Shown: positions 1-11,157, counted from the stretch's first letter. The stretch is 64,000 nucleotides of DNA from Hordeum vulgare subsp. vulgare (GCF_904849725.1 NC_058523.1:344637948-344701947); one strand, 5' to 3'. Numbers and translations are program-made. The notes: generated by a model not told the origin, from the letters alone.

Positions 1-1378
1 ATCCCATGGCTCGGCCCGCTGAAGTTGGTCACACTCATGGTAGGGAGAAGGCGCATCTGCACGGAGAGACAGGCTGCTCGCATAACGCGGCCGGCGAGGG
101 CGGGCCGGGACGCCCTGCGATGCTCCGCCACCGCGTCGACCGACGTTCACACCGGACGGGCTTCCAACGAGTGCCGTGGGCTACCGCCTTCACCAACCAC
201 ATGGCATCCCACCGTCGCCCTGACCCTTCCACGCGTCCAGGCTGTTCCTCCCCCTTCCAAGTCCGCCAGCACCCTACTCACACACATGTCACACTCCTAG
301 TGGCGCATGAGCTCATGCGTCAACACACCACCCACCACCGCCGTGTCGGCGAGCACACGCGCGCTCTTGAGCGCGACGTCCCTGGCGAGACCCAAGCGCT
401 CCCCCGTGGGAACAACGCTCGTCAGCCCGCATCGCCAGGGGCTACAACGAGGGAACCACGCGGGCGCGTCCAAAACATCCAATCAGGCCTGCCCCCACTG
501 GGGATTCAACGGGAGCTGCTGGAGGCACGGGATTTGGCCGCGCTCGGGAGGCATCATCCCGCTTCCCCCGACGTGCTTCACGGAATGAGGAGGGAGTATC
601 GGAGTCCCAACTACATCAACCCCTGGAGGTGCGCGCAGTTCAACGACGACCGCGTCAGCATACGTCCGGGCTACGTAGGATGCAACACAGACCATCACTG
701 CGGCAGCAGGCATGCGCGCGACCCTGCGGGCAGTCCCTGCGCAAACATGTATGAACAGCATCGTGGGGGTGGCCCGCGGGGGTGGCTCCGCGGGGACGAC
801 CAGCGCGGGTGTCCTTGCGGGGCACATTTGTTGGCAGGGAGCTGCTTCGGGCAGACGTCTGGGTTTGGGGACCGGGGACCTCTCGCGTCGGATAGGGTGG
901 ACGCACCCTTGTATCTGCCCATGTTCCCGGGCCAGACGATCCTAACCTGGAGGGCGGGGGTGGTATATCCGCCCCTGCCTCCGGGGCACGCAACGCCCGC
1001 GTGGGGATGGGGGGTCGAACACACGCCCATGTCTCTAGTGCGGGCTTCATTCGATCTCCAGCGGGTGTTCGGGTACCCGCGTTGCCCTCAGGTTGGGCTA
1101 GCCCGCCCTGGGGGCATGACCCAGGGAACTAACGTGGGAACCAGGGGGGCCCAGCGAGGCGCGTTGGGGCAACGCCCCGGGGACTCAGGACCTACCGTCT
1201 GGGCGAGCTCTCCGGTCAGCGAGCGCTGGGGGCTCCTCCCACGCTGGAGGGCTCGCTCAAGGGGACCACGAGCAGGGTACGAGCCTATGATGCATGGGGC
1301 TCCCGAAGAATCCCCGGGACCTACATTGACCCGTGACGTCTCTGCATTGTCCTTCAATCCTTCCGGAACCTACTTCAT

Positions 1379-1743
1379 CCCGTAACACTCTCACGTAATA
1401 ATGAGCTGCAACTATATACACCCCCCCCCCGAGGACGCGTAGGGGTCCCTCCCACGCCCAGTGGATGACCTATGCTCCGTGCTGGGTGAAGACCGTGACA
1501 CTCTGCCTCACTCCCAAAGAAGAAGAAGTCAGCAGGGTTTACCAATGACCCAAAAGGAATCAGACGCCTATGCCTCGGGGGTAGGGACACTCGCGAGGCC
1601 AAAGCATCCTCGCGACCTCCCATATAAAACCCCCCGTGACACTCTCACGTAATAAGGAGCTGTGGCTGCATACGCCCAGGACCCCCCGAGGACGCGGAGG
1701 GGTCTCTCCCACGCCGAGTGGAAGCCCTATGCTCCACGCTGGG
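1379..1743 (+). repeat. Imperfect direct duplication of about 110 bp
   Basis: The segment 1379-1486 recurs as 1633-1743. Shared landmarks in the same order are ACACTCTCACGTAATA, GAGCTG, a C-rich run before GAGGACGCG, AGGGGTC and TATGCTCC followed by GCTGGG. The copies differ by substitutions and small indels and are separated by about 146 bp, so this is an old local duplication inside element E. Confidence 0.75.
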
Positions 1744-2056
1744 GGGGAGAGAGAGGCGGAGAATAGTTTAGGTGTCGGACGCAGCCGTTTTCTCGTTCCT
1801 TTCTTGCGTTTCAAGTTGTGACCCTCAAGGGCCTCCCCTTTTGTATTTTGAGCTATCAAAGGCTCAAAGATCTCTTTGCTTAATGTTTTGAAAAGAAAAG
1901 AAGGGTGTGGATTTCTTCTCTATGTTCTCTCGTTTTACTAAACTCGAGTTCTCTTTCTCCCTTTGTTTTGATTGGTGTTTTGCAGAAACCTCGGGAGACC
2001 GCCAGGCCTCCCGAGGCAACCACAAGAGGGGCGGAATGGGGAATCGCTCGAGCGCC

Positions 2057-2445
2057 AAAGGGGACTCCTGAGGCGCGCCTCAGGAGCCTTACCGGTCATA
2101 AGGCCACTTGCCCTCTTTGATGTCATCCTAGAATTTTGGTCGGTATCACGGGAGGCGGGGGCCCGCCCCTTAGACGTGCCCTTCGTGGACATACCTAATG
2201 GTGGCGGGGAAATGTGCAGGACTGGCACCCGTTGACGTAGAGAGGTTTGAGTGTAAAGGGGGACTCCTAAGCAACAAGGCTGAGGAGCCTTACCAGTTGC
2301 AAGGCCACTCGGCCACCCAGGTGCCGCCCGTGTAGGCACCCAGGGCGTCGGGGCTTTGCCCCGTGAGGAACAACCTTGGTAACAGGTTGCGCCTCATGGC
2401 GACAGGGAAATGTGCGGGACCGGGACCTGCGGACACAGAGTGCTG
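2057..2445 (+). repeat. Two diverged tandem units of about 195 bp
   Basis: Unit one (2057-2254) and unit two (2255-2445) both start with AAAGGGG(G)ACTCCT, contain GAGGAGCCTTACC-like and AAGGCCACT blocks about 40 bases later, and a GGAAATGTGC block near the end. A third start-like block appears at 2446. They are clearly related but heavily diverged. Confidence 0.65.
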
Positions 2446-2675
2446 AAAGGGTCCTCAAACCGCCACACAAGTAGGGAGGAAGCGCCATGAACAGAGCCAT
2501 GCTCGTGGGTAGACCGCCAGCGTCGCAACAACACGGGGTTGGCAGTGGCCGCGGCCAGGAGGAAAGCATTGTGAACACGTCGTCTTCAGAGAACGTATTG
2601 AAAGGTACCCTCTGGATACATCAAAGTTGCTGTTAAACCTAGTGCATATCCCTATCAGGAGAACAAGGAGGCATA

Positions 2676-4155
2676 TCAGGAGGACGCATCATCGCCAGAG
2701 CTCACGCCGCAGCCTTCGGGAGCAAGCCTTGTCACCAGGTCTTCCACGTGGACCTTGGCCCATTTGGCCTGGGCGGCGCGGATCGTCTCTGGCACCCGAT
2801 CCAACATTGTAGCAAAGTCAAAGTCGGGGTCGAGGCGAAGGAGGTGGCTGAAGATGTCCGAGGCCGCTTGACCCAAGAGGTCACGACTATTCTCCTCTGC
2901 GAGTGCATGGGCCTTCTCGGCACCCGCCTCAATAGATTCCACAACACGGAAGAAGAAGCCCAAGTACCTAGCATCGTCGGGGACTAGGAGGCTTGAGAGA
3001 CCCTCGCCATAGATGTCGCTCAAAGCCCGGGAGGCTCTCGTCTCGAGGGATTGGAACATCCGGCCGGGAGTGTTCAAGCTGGAGACCTCGAGCATCGATC
3101 ACCTCTTCGGAGGCCTGTCCAACCAGGGAAGCTGCGCATTTCACCTGTTTGTAAAGAAGAGACAATTTACCTTTGGCAGTAGCATGGGCGTCCAGTGCGA
3201 CCTACCAATGTTTCACTTCCTGATCCAACCTTTTCCGGAGGGCATCAACCTCGTTTTTCACGTGGCCACGGCGCTCGCGGAAGCGGGACTCCTGGAGCTT
3301 CAGCTTCGCACGATAGTCAAGAAGAAGGGAACGATGAGCCTCCGCCACCCCCTTGTCGATTTCCTCGTGAAGCTTAGCTTCACGAGAGGCAAGGGATTCC
3401 TCAGCAAGCGACACCTGACGCTCCATCACCTCAAGACGCTCCTGCTCCAGGCTCTGCTCCACCTCTACAAGCCCCAACGAATCAGCGGACACCTGAAAGC
3501 CCATGCCGGCAGGGAAGAACTCAGTAGGCGGACCCCCTAGGGTGGCCCTCATCTGAGCCTACTCTTCAAGATCGACGATGAGGGCGCAAAGCTCCCTGTG
3601 GCGATCCTCGGAGGCCCGGCATCGACAATCAGCCTCCCGAGCCTCGTAGAGAGCATGCTCGTGGGCTTCCTCCGCCGCGGCGAGGGACCCCTCTGCATCC
3701 GCGCGAGCGCGCTCACGCTGCAGATGAGCAAGGTTCACGAAAACTTCAAGCTGGCGCCACCCTGACGCAAGGTGCCGGCACTCACCTTCCAGGCAGGCTT
3801 CATTGTTGGCAAGCCCCACCCCCAGACGTTGAAGCGCGTTTGGCGCGGTGCGGAGCAAGGCCCACAGCGCGGCACGCGAACCTTCGATAGGTTCCAGCGG
3901 CTAACGGGAGCTCCCGCCTTCCTCATGGCAGACAGGAGAAGGACATGAGGGGCCCAGTAGCCCGGTCCTATGCTCGGGGGATGGGGGCTCCCATGCAGGC
4001 ACTGCGTTGGAGGGAAGCGCCCCCTGAGGCCCCACATCACCAGCTAGGAGGGGGCAGGAAGGGGGGCGCAGCATGGCTCTAGAAGGGGGGCGCAGCATGG
4101 CTCTAGGAGGGGATTGGATCCCGCGGACCCCCCTTTTGTCCCCCTTCGAAGGCAT
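2676..4155 (-). pseudogene. Antisense coiled-coil gene of element E, degraded and N-terminally shortened
   Basis: The gene runs opposite to its element and sits directly upstream of the 3' LTR, as in element A. Reading from 4155 downward, one frame continues through 3559 and 3202 with in-frame stops at about 3901, 3559 and 3202. It then shifts frame near 3085 and ends at 2676 in an acidic tail (GDDASS). The middle part (about 3858-3202) is rich in Glu, Arg, Leu and Ala with heptad-like spacing, indicating a coiled coil. The N-terminal gypsy-type transposon domain of the A version is missing: only about 250 bp separate the first Met from the LTR. A TATA-like TTTTTAAA (minus strand, 4301-4308) could be the remains of its promoter. 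The function of this family is not established. Confidence 0.6.
4059..4106 (+). repeat. 24-bp tandem duplication
   Basis: A 24-base unit starting AAGGGGGGCGCAGC occurs twice without gap (4059-4082 and 4083-4106) and appears exact. On the minus strand it gives an eight-residue in-frame repeat in the antisense reading frame, consistent with replication slippage. Confidence 0.9.
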
Positions 4156-4390
4156 GGCAAGGAGGACAGAGGGGAAAAAGACACGCCGCGAGGCTCAGAG
4201 AAGGGAACCGGGACCGAACAGGAGGAAGAACCGGCGGCGAAACCGAGAGGAGGCGGAGGGAGCTTGCAGACGCGGGTCGGGAGGTTCTACGGGCCCGTCA
4301 TTTAAAAAGTCTGGCCCGCGGGCATTTGGGGCCCGCGATGCTTCAGACCGCCCTCGAGGCTTCGCCAAGAAGCCAGTACAGGCGCGCCTT

Positions 4391-4405
4391 GGTCCCGGGG
4401 GCTAT
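4391..4405 (+). other. Polypurine tract of element E
   Basis: GGTCCCGGGGGCTAT abuts the TGTCGG start of the LTR. The G-run plus CTAT ending immediately before TG is what is expected at the second-strand priming site and fixes the element as plus-oriented. Confidence 0.6.
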
Positions 4406-4934
4406 TGTCGGTGTTCTGGGAATGGGGGTACCCAGAACTGGCTGCCTGCGACCCAGGGCTTGCCCACTTCATCAAGCAAGGACAATCAGGTGCGACACCA
4501 CTCAAGGCAAGGTCCTCGTGAGGGGCCAAGCCTCGCGAGGAGGAACAACATCAAGACCCAAAGGGGGCCTCATCAGGATCCCTCTGGAGCGGCAGATATT
4601 CCGAGGTGAGACCCGGCCTCACGAGTCAAGGATGACCCGAAGGAAGGACATGCGAGCAGCAGACAACAAGACAGAGGAGTTTCCCCTTTCGTGCAAAGGG
4701 GGCAAGGACGAATCGGGGTTCCCAAGGCATATTCCAAAGGTTTCCTTTCTGGTGCAACATGGCTATCGCCGCCTACCAGCAGGACAAACGTCATCCCTGG
4801 AGCCGTCCCTGCAGCGCTGGTAGCCACTTTGCAGGCGGAGACTACTTTTGGACAAGGGAAGCATGTTCCCGTGTCCCCCTTGAAAATTGGCCATTGTGGG
4901 ATCCCTTCCCTCCGAAACGATAAGGGAAGAGGAC
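4406..4934 (+). repeat. 3' LTR of element E, first segment
   Basis: The LTR starts TGTCGGTGTT after the polypurine tract and is interrupted at 4934 by a solo LTR. The last five bases (4930-4934, AGGAC) recur at 6421-6425 as the duplication made by that insertion. The segment continues at 6426. Confidence 0.7.
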
Positions 4935-6420
4935 TGATACGTCCATTTTGCATCATGCTTTTATGTTGATATTTATCGCTTTATGGGCTGTTATTACACT
5001 TTACGGTACAATACCGATGCCTTCTCTCTCTTATTTTATAAGGTTTACATGAAGAGGGAGAATGCCGACATCTGGAATTCTTGGCTGGAAAAGGAGCAAG
5101 TTTGAGATACCTATTCTGCACAACTCCAAAAGCCGTGAAAAACAACGAGGAATTATTTTGGATTTTATAAAAAATACTTGGCGGAAGAAGTACTGGAGGG
5201 GAGCCACCAGGAGGCCACAATCCTGCGAGGCGCGACCTACTCCCCTGGCCGCGCTTGGGTGGCTTGTGGGCCCCCTGTTACCCCTCCGGCTCCCATCTTC
5301 TGGTATAAGGAGGGTTTCGTCGCTTCCACGAGGCGGAACTTGAGCAGAACCAATCTAGAGCTCCGACAGGGTCGTCCTGCCGGGGAAACTTCCCTCCCGG
5401 AGGGGGAAATCGTCGCCATCGTCATCACCAACACTCCTCTCATCGAAGGGGACTCATCTCAATCAACATATTCATCAGCACCATCTCATCTGCAAACCCT
5501 AGTTCATCTCTTGTAACCAATCTCCGTCTCACGACTCCGATTGGTACTTGTAAGGTTGCTAGTAGTGTTAATTACTCTTTGTAGTTGATGCTAGTTGGAT
5601 TACTCGGTGGAAGATCTTATGTTCAGATCCTTAATGCTATTCAATACCTCTCTGGTCATGAACATAATTATGCTTTGTGAGTAGTTACGTTTGTTCCTGA
5701 GGACATGGGATAAGTCTTGCTATAAGTAGTCATGTGAATTTGGTATTCGTTCGATATTTTGATGCGTTGTATGTTGTCTTTCCTCTAGTGGTGTTATGTG
5801 AACGTCGACTACATGACACTTCACCATTATTTGGGCCTAGAGGAAGGCATTGGGAAGTAATAAGTAGATGATGGGTTCCTAGAGTGACAGAAGCTTAAAC
5901 CCTAGTTTATGCGTTATTTCGTAAGGGGCTGATTTGGATCCACTAGTTTAATGATATGGTTAGACTTTGTCTTAATTCTTCTTTCGTAGTTGCGAATGCT
6001 TGCAAGAGGGGTTAATCATAAGTGGGATGTTTGTCCAAGTGAGGATAGCACCCAAGCACCGGTCCACCCACATATCAAACTATGAAAGTAGCGAACGCGA
6101 ATCATATGAACATGATGAAAACTAGCTTCACAGAAATTCCTATGTGTCCTCGGGAGCGCTTTACCTCATATAAGAGTTCATCCAGGCTTGTCCCTTCCTA
6201 CAAAAGGGATTGGGCCATCTTGCTGCACCTTGGTTACTATTGTTACTTGCTACTTGCTATGAATTATCTTATCACACAACTATCTTATACCGATAATTTC
6301 AGTGCGTGCAGAGAATACCTTGCTGAAAACCACTTGTCAGTTCCTTCTGCTCCTTGTTGGGTTCGACACTCTTACTTATCGAAAGGATTATGATAGATCC
6401 CCTACACTTGTGGGTCATCA
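4935..6420 (+). mobile_element. Solo LTR of family B (Athila-lineage)
   Basis: The sequence starts TGATACGTCC and ends GGGTCATCA, the termini of both LTRs of element B (23287-24790 and 35575-37089), and is alignable with them along its whole 1486 bases. It is flanked by a perfect 5-base duplication AGGAC (4930-4934 and 6421-6425). No internal sequence is present, so the element has been reduced to a single LTR, the usual outcome of recombination between the two LTRs of one copy. It differs from the B LTRs more than they differ from each other, so it is a separate, probably older, insertion. Confidence 0.92.
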
Positions 6421-6425
6421 AGGAC

Positions 6426-6777
6426 CGAGCCCGCCACTATATATATAGAGAGTAGATTACTTCATAGGGGATGGGATCCATTTATTTCGCCCACCTGGAC
6501 CACACAAAGGCCACCCAGCCTCCGGAGACCCTCGAACACTGTACCACTTCATCCACCAACCTCCACGAGAGGTAATACACCAAAGCAGGAGTAGGGTATT
6601 ACGCTTCTCAGCGGCCCGAACCTGGGTAAACTGTCGTGCTCTGTGTCTTCCTCACCATCGAGTGAGTTCTCTGCCATCCCCATCGAGTAGCGAGTTAGGT
6701 GAGGCGAGCCCCCGAGAGATCTTCGTACACGCCCTTGAGTTCGAACCTTTAGGGTTTTACGGAGCCCGAAATCCAAC
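6426..6777 (+). repeat. 3' LTR of element E, second segment
   Basis: This continues the E LTR after the solo-LTR insertion (with 6421-6425 being the duplicated target) and ends CCAACA at 6777. Joined to 4406-4934, the LTR is about 880 bases. It carries a TATA-like tract at 6438-6447. Confidence 0.6.
6438..6447 (+). promoter_or_regulatory. TATA-like tract in the LTR of element E
   Basis: TATATATATA followed by GAGAG lies about 330 bases before the LTR end, a reasonable place for an LTR promoter. The tract is nearly palindromic, so its direction is inferred only from the element's orientation. The neighbouring solo-LTR insertion separates it from most of the upstream U3. Confidence 0.45.
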
Positions 6778-7262
6778 AGGTTGGTGATGATGAAGATCAA
6801 AGATTCCCCTCTCTGGAGCCCCAAACGGACTCTAGATTAGGCCTCCCGATGAAGAACAGGAGGTGGTGGCGGCTCCGTATCGTGAAACATGATGAAACTT
6901 CCTCTCTGACTTTTTCTCCAAAAATAGGATTTTATAGTGCTGGAATTAGGGTCAGCAGAGCCACATGGTCTCCACTAGACACCAAGTCACGCTAGGGGGG
7001 CCTCGCGTGCCATGATGTCTAGTGTGCTGTTGTGGCCTCCTCTCCGGTGGTTCTTTGTTCCAGTATTTTTTATATATTCCAGAAAATATCACCAAAAAGT
7101 TTATTTCCATTCCGAGAACTTATATTTCTACACAAAAAAAACACCATGGTAGTTCTACTGAAAATAGAATTAGTCCGGGTTAGTTTCATTCAAATCATGC
7201 AAATTAGAGTCCAAAACAAGAGCAAAAGCGTTAGGAAAAGTAGATACGATGGAGAAGTATCA
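6778..7262 (-). repeat. 3' LTR of element D, first ~485 bases
   Basis: On the minus strand the LTR begins TGATACTTCTCC at 7262, immediately after the polypurine tract. It is cut at 6778 by element E. It is related to the LTR of element I (52855-54426), with shared blocks around 6975-7150 and 54095-54290, but clearly diverged from it. Confidence 0.7.
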
Positions 7263-7276
7263 ACTCCTCCAAGCTT
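7263..7276 (-). other. Polypurine tract of element D
   Basis: On the minus strand AAGCTTGGAGGAGT precedes TGATAC. It is the same motif type as the AAGCTTGGGGGAGT tract of element B, one base different. Confidence 0.7.
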
Positions 7277-9284
7277 AACTCATTTCTTGCTCTCAAGCAA
7301 TTCAGTTGGCAAACTGAAAGTGATAAATAAAAACTTTAACGAACTCTTTATTTTTGTTTACATTTATATTCTTAGAGAGCACCCACAATTTCAGCATAAA
7401 TGATGACTAATCATATCAACAACAACCCTTAAAAACTATATTAGCTCATATCAATGTCATAATCTTGATATAATATGACAAAAATGGTATCTCGCCAGCC
7501 CTTTTTGAGACCGCAAAACATAAATGAGAGCATCTCCAAAGTTCAAGGAGCGACTAGACATTGTAATTCATGGTAAAAGATATCGAGTCATGCTGCAAAA
7601 AACGATTAACTAGAAACAAAGCATGAGGATGACAACAGTGCTCTTAGGGCTGGTGCTTTTTGAGAAGACGAATCAAAGTAAAAATAAAATAACATGAAAG
7701 TAAATAAAAAGTCCCTTCGCACAGGGAAGCAAGGATTTGCACAGTTGCTAGAGCTCATAGTGAAAATAAGAGATAAATTATGTTGAGAGGTGCACCCTTC
7801 CTATCAACATTACGACCAAGTGTTATCGACATCTTCCATGCTAAACAAATTAGCGGCGGTTCCCACGCGGTAAAAGTAAAGATTTATGCCCCCTCCACCA
7901 ACAAACACATTCCATGGCGAACCGAATCCATGGGTGTCATCCGTACCAACAACAATCTAGGGGGATTTTTTTTAATTATTTGCGATTTATGATTCGAAAT
8001 TGGAGTTCATTTTTACCAGCCCCTCTCGTGCAAGGACGAGCGAATAAACACCCATCGTGAGAATAACCCGCTTAGCATGAAAGATATCGACCGCCCTATA
8101 TCGCTCCATGAGCGGTCCAAGCACACAAAATGGAAGTTTACTTGAAATATTAGAGGTGGCACATGCAAATTTACTTGCAACAACAGGGTAATACCACATA
8201 TAGGTCGGTATAGTGGACTCATCTGGAATAACCTTGTTTCAAGGATTTTGACGCACAAGCAGTATTCCTGCTTAGTATAGGCGAAGGCTAGCAAATAGGT
8301 TGGGAAGCGACCAACTAGAGAGTGAAAAAGGTGATGAACATGGTTTATGAATAATCATCGTTGAATACTTGCATGAGTAGAATATAAACACCATGAACAT
8401 TAATATCGTGGAGGCTATGTTGGTTTTGATTCAACTACATGCGTGAACATGTGCCAAGTCAAACCACTCAAACATACTGAGGAGGATACCATATCATCAT
8501 AATACACGACAACCATTTTAATGCATGTTGACATCCAAGATAGATCATTATTCACTCCTAGCTACTTAAACATAGCATGAACAACTATAATCTCTATTTT
8601 TTATTGCAAAGATCTTTGATCATAATACACTGGATTCTGGCCTGAACATATTTACAAAAACAAAAACAACTTGAGTTCATACCCGCTTTTGTTTGTCAGA
8701 TACACTTCTTCAAATATCGTCACTATTGCTAATAGTGCAAGTGTGTCCTGGACTATGGTAGAATCTGAAACATTTTATTCAAGAGGAGAAGCCAAAGTAA
8801 TATAGGCTCTTCATTAGATCAATAACAATGCATATGAGAGCCACTCAATATTTTCATCGTGGTCTTCCCCTTGGGTATAACTCAAAGAAGTGAAAATAAA
8901 TTCAGAGAAACACACTAAAATATTTTTGGAGTTTCTAGTTTTTTTTCAAGAACAAAGCAAATTAAAGAAGGGAAAACTAAAACGAGAAAAACTATTTACA
9001 CGGGAAAGCTCCCAACAAGTAAAGAGAAGAAAAGAGAAATTTTTGGGTTTTATGTTAATACTACAACAAAATTATGGTAGAAAGAAAAACTGAAAAGAAG
9101 TGAGAATTATTATTAGTTTTTTACAAGTTTTTCAAACACACAAGAAGAAAGCAAGAAAATATATCTAACAGGGATAGCACCATGCAAGAGTGTGAACACC
9201 TACAATAAGAATATGCAAGCATGAATGTAAGGTGGGTGGAAACACGTACTCCCACAAGCTTAGGCTTTTGGCCTAGCTTGGTAA
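7277..9284 (-). other. Non-coding 3' internal region of element D
   Basis: About 2 kb of AT-rich DNA between the ORF stop and the polypurine tract. No coding frame of note. Blocks at about 7690-8300 and 8340-9230 can be matched in order with element I at about 54890-55560 and 55590-56600 (for example the CATGCTAAACAAAT block at 7838 and 55056), so D and I share this long 3' non-coding architecture. Confidence 0.6.
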
Positions 9285-9706
9285 TCACCACCTGTAGTAG
9301 CCTGGGTAATAGTTAGTGCGGTAACTCGTGGAAGCCCATGGTGCAACCTCTACGACCTGACGGACAGCCTCCATTGCCGCATTGTACTCGTGCACCTCCC
9401 TCTCATAGACATGTTATCTTCCTTTTTCCTGATAATCAAAGAGGGAAGGTGCATGCAAAATAATAGGCATAATAGATTTCTTATTAAACATTAGATTGTA
9501 GTTATAATCAGTAGCGCTGGCCTTTATGAACTTTTGGTACTTCATGACCTCAAAGTGTAAATACTAAGTAGGAAGAATAGGGTCACTAGACCATGGTGAC
9601 ATGCCACACTTCTTAGCTAAACGAGAGACATAAACCCCGCCATAAAAATAACCACTTCTAGAATTGCATTGCAATCTGCGTGCTATGATTGCCGCAATAT
9701 TATAGA
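9285..9706 (-). pseudogene. Element D ORF, C-terminal half (interrupted by element A)
   Basis: This is the downstream half of the ORF that starts at 51977 on the minus strand; element A lies between the halves. The reading frame runs into a short tract with Tyr-, Asn- and Gly-rich pieces (NYYPGYY near the end) and stops with TGA at 9285-9287. Two further in-frame stops (one shortly after the SDPILPT stretch, one after QEKGR) show decay. I recall similar products from Athila-like elements of wheat and barley, but I know no function. Its position between pol and the 3' LTR corresponds to the small 3' ORF of B at 33622-34038. Confidence 0.55.
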
Positions 9707-10020
9707 TGTCGGTGTTTACTCACGATATCAACCATGGGTAGGATAAACATGAGTGGTGGCAACCGAAAGAACACCGGCGGGCTCCGGGAACGGGGTTGGT
9801 ACAAGCGAGGGACGCACGATGTACCCAGGTTCAGGGATCTCCGTAGAGATAACACCCCTAGTCTTGCCAGAATGGATACTGCACCAAAGAGGTTACAGTG
9901 TGCTCCTTGAGTTGTTGAACGGAGGAGGAAGAAGGAGATGTCGGCTCGCGTCTACCTCTCTTGTATGGGTGTGTGTATGAGCAATTGACCTACCCTCTGC
10001 ATGGAGGGGGATCGCGGGGT

Positions 10021-10026
10021 TTTATA
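10021..10026 (-). promoter_or_regulatory. TATA box in 3' LTR of element A
   Basis: Minus strand TATAAA followed by ACCCCGC. The same box is kept in the other LTR at 22771-22776, which supports it as the LTR promoter. Confidence 0.55.
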
Positions 10027-10526
10027 GACGAACCCGTCGACCTACAATAAGGATAAAAGTACAAAGGAGGGACCCGTGTGGCAGCCTCGCTGGCTGGACA
10101 GGCGGTCCACAGTGGTCTTGTCTTATCGTTGGAGGGGCCCGCCGGCTGCAAGGTCCCATCTGGCCATGGGACCTGCCGGCTAGCCAATGAAGCTCCCGCA
10201 TAAGGCCGACGCAGGACACGTGTAGTACGTCAAGCATCGTCTTGCGAGATTCGTCATGGGTTGCCAGTACGGCCGTCTCCACTGTTGCCATGCCAAACTT
10301 GGTAATGGAGTGGGTGCTGACGGGCCGGTACTGTGCGGGGTTGACGGATCGAAGCCGGAGTAGGTCAGCGATATCACCGCTAACACTGTATCTGACGTGT
10401 GCTCCAACCTTGTAGCCGTGCTGACGGATATTCACCTTTAATCATAGAGTCATGTCATGCCCTACGATCTGATGTGACTTGAGCTCCCTGGCCAGCTAGC
10501 GGCCTCACTAGCCGGCCTAGGAACGG

Positions 10527-10679
10527 CCATCTCGCCCCTAGCCGCTAGGTGCTTCCTAGACGGCCAGAAGGAGGTAGCCGTCTCTCCCCTAGCCGTCAAG
10601 TGATTTCTAGCCGGCCAGGAGGAGCTGGTCGTCTCGCTCCTAGCCGACAGGGGCTTCCTAGTCGGACAGGATAATTTGG
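10527..10679. repeat. Three 51-bp imperfect tandem units inside the LTR of A
   Basis: Units at 10527-10577, 10578-10628 and 10629-10679 share the frame C(C/G)TCTCxCxCCTAGCCG ... TTCCTAGxCGG. They lie in the upstream (U3) part of the LTR in element sense. The equivalent block in the right LTR is where both B and C inserted. Confidence 0.85.
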
Positions 10680-10766
10680 CCATATGAAGACAGTTGTGGT
10701 TTCCCTTCAATCTTGAATGCAAAGGATTAGGCTCTATGAGCCTACCCCGGGGTTATCCCCCCGTCA

Positions 10767-10778
10767 GTAGTCCCCGAA
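10767..10778 (-). other. Polypurine tract of element A
   Basis: Minus strand TTCGGGGACTAC directly before the LTR start TGACGGGG. It marks this LTR as the 3' one and resembles the tract of element E. Confidence 0.6.
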
Positions 10779-11157
10779 GGAGGGGAGGTCCGCCACCTTA
10801 GAGCGGAAGGCCTCGCCGGCTGGAGTTCCTTGCTGACGATCTTTTTAGGCCGCCTGTAGCAGGAGGCATTCGGTCAGAAGCCGGTTGGCTTCCAAGGAAC
10901 GCCTCGGCTTCGCCGTAAGTAGCGCTGTTGCGCCACGTGCCAGGCCCTGGCCTGACGTGATGATGAATTGAACAGGTGACGGGACTGGGCCTGCGCCCTG
11001 GGTCCTGCCACGACGCCCCATCGACCCCCGAGCGAGCGGATCCTGTGCGGATTGCTCCGTGACGGTTGGGCTCCGTGAGGCATAAAGGCACCCGTAATAA
11101 TCGGAGGAGGTGACCATTATGCGCACCGGATCCCCACCCCACGATCTATTGTGGGGG

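Larger units (their letters stand above)
1..2675. other. GC-rich non-coding internal region of element E
   Basis: This stretch lies downstream of the antisense gene of E and, by analogy with A, between it and the missing pol region. I recognise no protein domain in any frame. A 459-codon open frame at 6-1385 is probably an artefact of high GC, since stop codons are AT-rich; its translation is low in structure and several other frames are open too. From about 1800 to 1980 the composition changes to T-rich. Two sets of internal duplications lie here (1379-1743 and 2057-2445). Nothing else can be supported. Confidence 0.45.
1..6777 (+). mobile_element. Element E: Tat-lineage Gypsy LTR retrotransposon, 3' part only
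   Basis: This is the 3' portion of a plus-strand LTR retrotransposon whose 5' LTR and gag-pol would lie before the window. Seen: a purine-rich tract ending in a CT-rich tail (4391-4405) directly followed by an LTR start TGTCGGTG at 4406; an antisense coiled-coil gene just upstream of that LTR, the same arrangement as in element A; and an LTR end at 6777 (CCAACA) where the sequence switches to the LTR of element D. A solo LTR of family B (4935-6420) splits the E LTR. The 5-base duplication expected to flank E would begin at 6778; the partner copy is outside the window. Lineage is inferred from the antisense gene and its position, because no pol is visible. Confidence 0.7.
6778..9706 (-). mobile_element. 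Element D, 3' portion (Athila-like Gypsy element)
   Basis: Reading on the minus strand from 9706 to 6778, this holds the end of an ORF (9285-9706), about 2 kb of non-coding DNA, a polypurine tract (7263-7276) and the first part of the 3' LTR (7262 downwards) until element E interrupts it. The other part of D resumes at 51406 after element A. The shared TSD ATAGA (9702-9706 and 51406-51410) shows that both pieces were once contiguous. The LTR start TGATAC and the AAGCTTGG polypurine tract are the same as in B and I, which suggests the Athila lineage. Confidence 0.75.
9707..10766 (-). repeat. 3' LTR of element A (intact copy)
   Basis: The copy runs TGTCGGTGTTT ... CCCCCGTCA on the plus strand (TGACGGGG ... 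CACCGACA in element sense), 1060 bases. It aligns along its full length with the split right-hand copy, whose pieces sum to about 1053 bases. It carries a TATA box on the minus strand at 10021-10026 and a 51-base triplicated motif at 10527-10679. Confidence 0.92.

Noticed and set aside
6..1385. A 459-codon open frame at the window start
   Set aside because: High GC content, long open frames on other strands at the same place, no recognisable domain, and odd composition (His, Arg, Pro, Gly). More likely non-coding DNA of element E.
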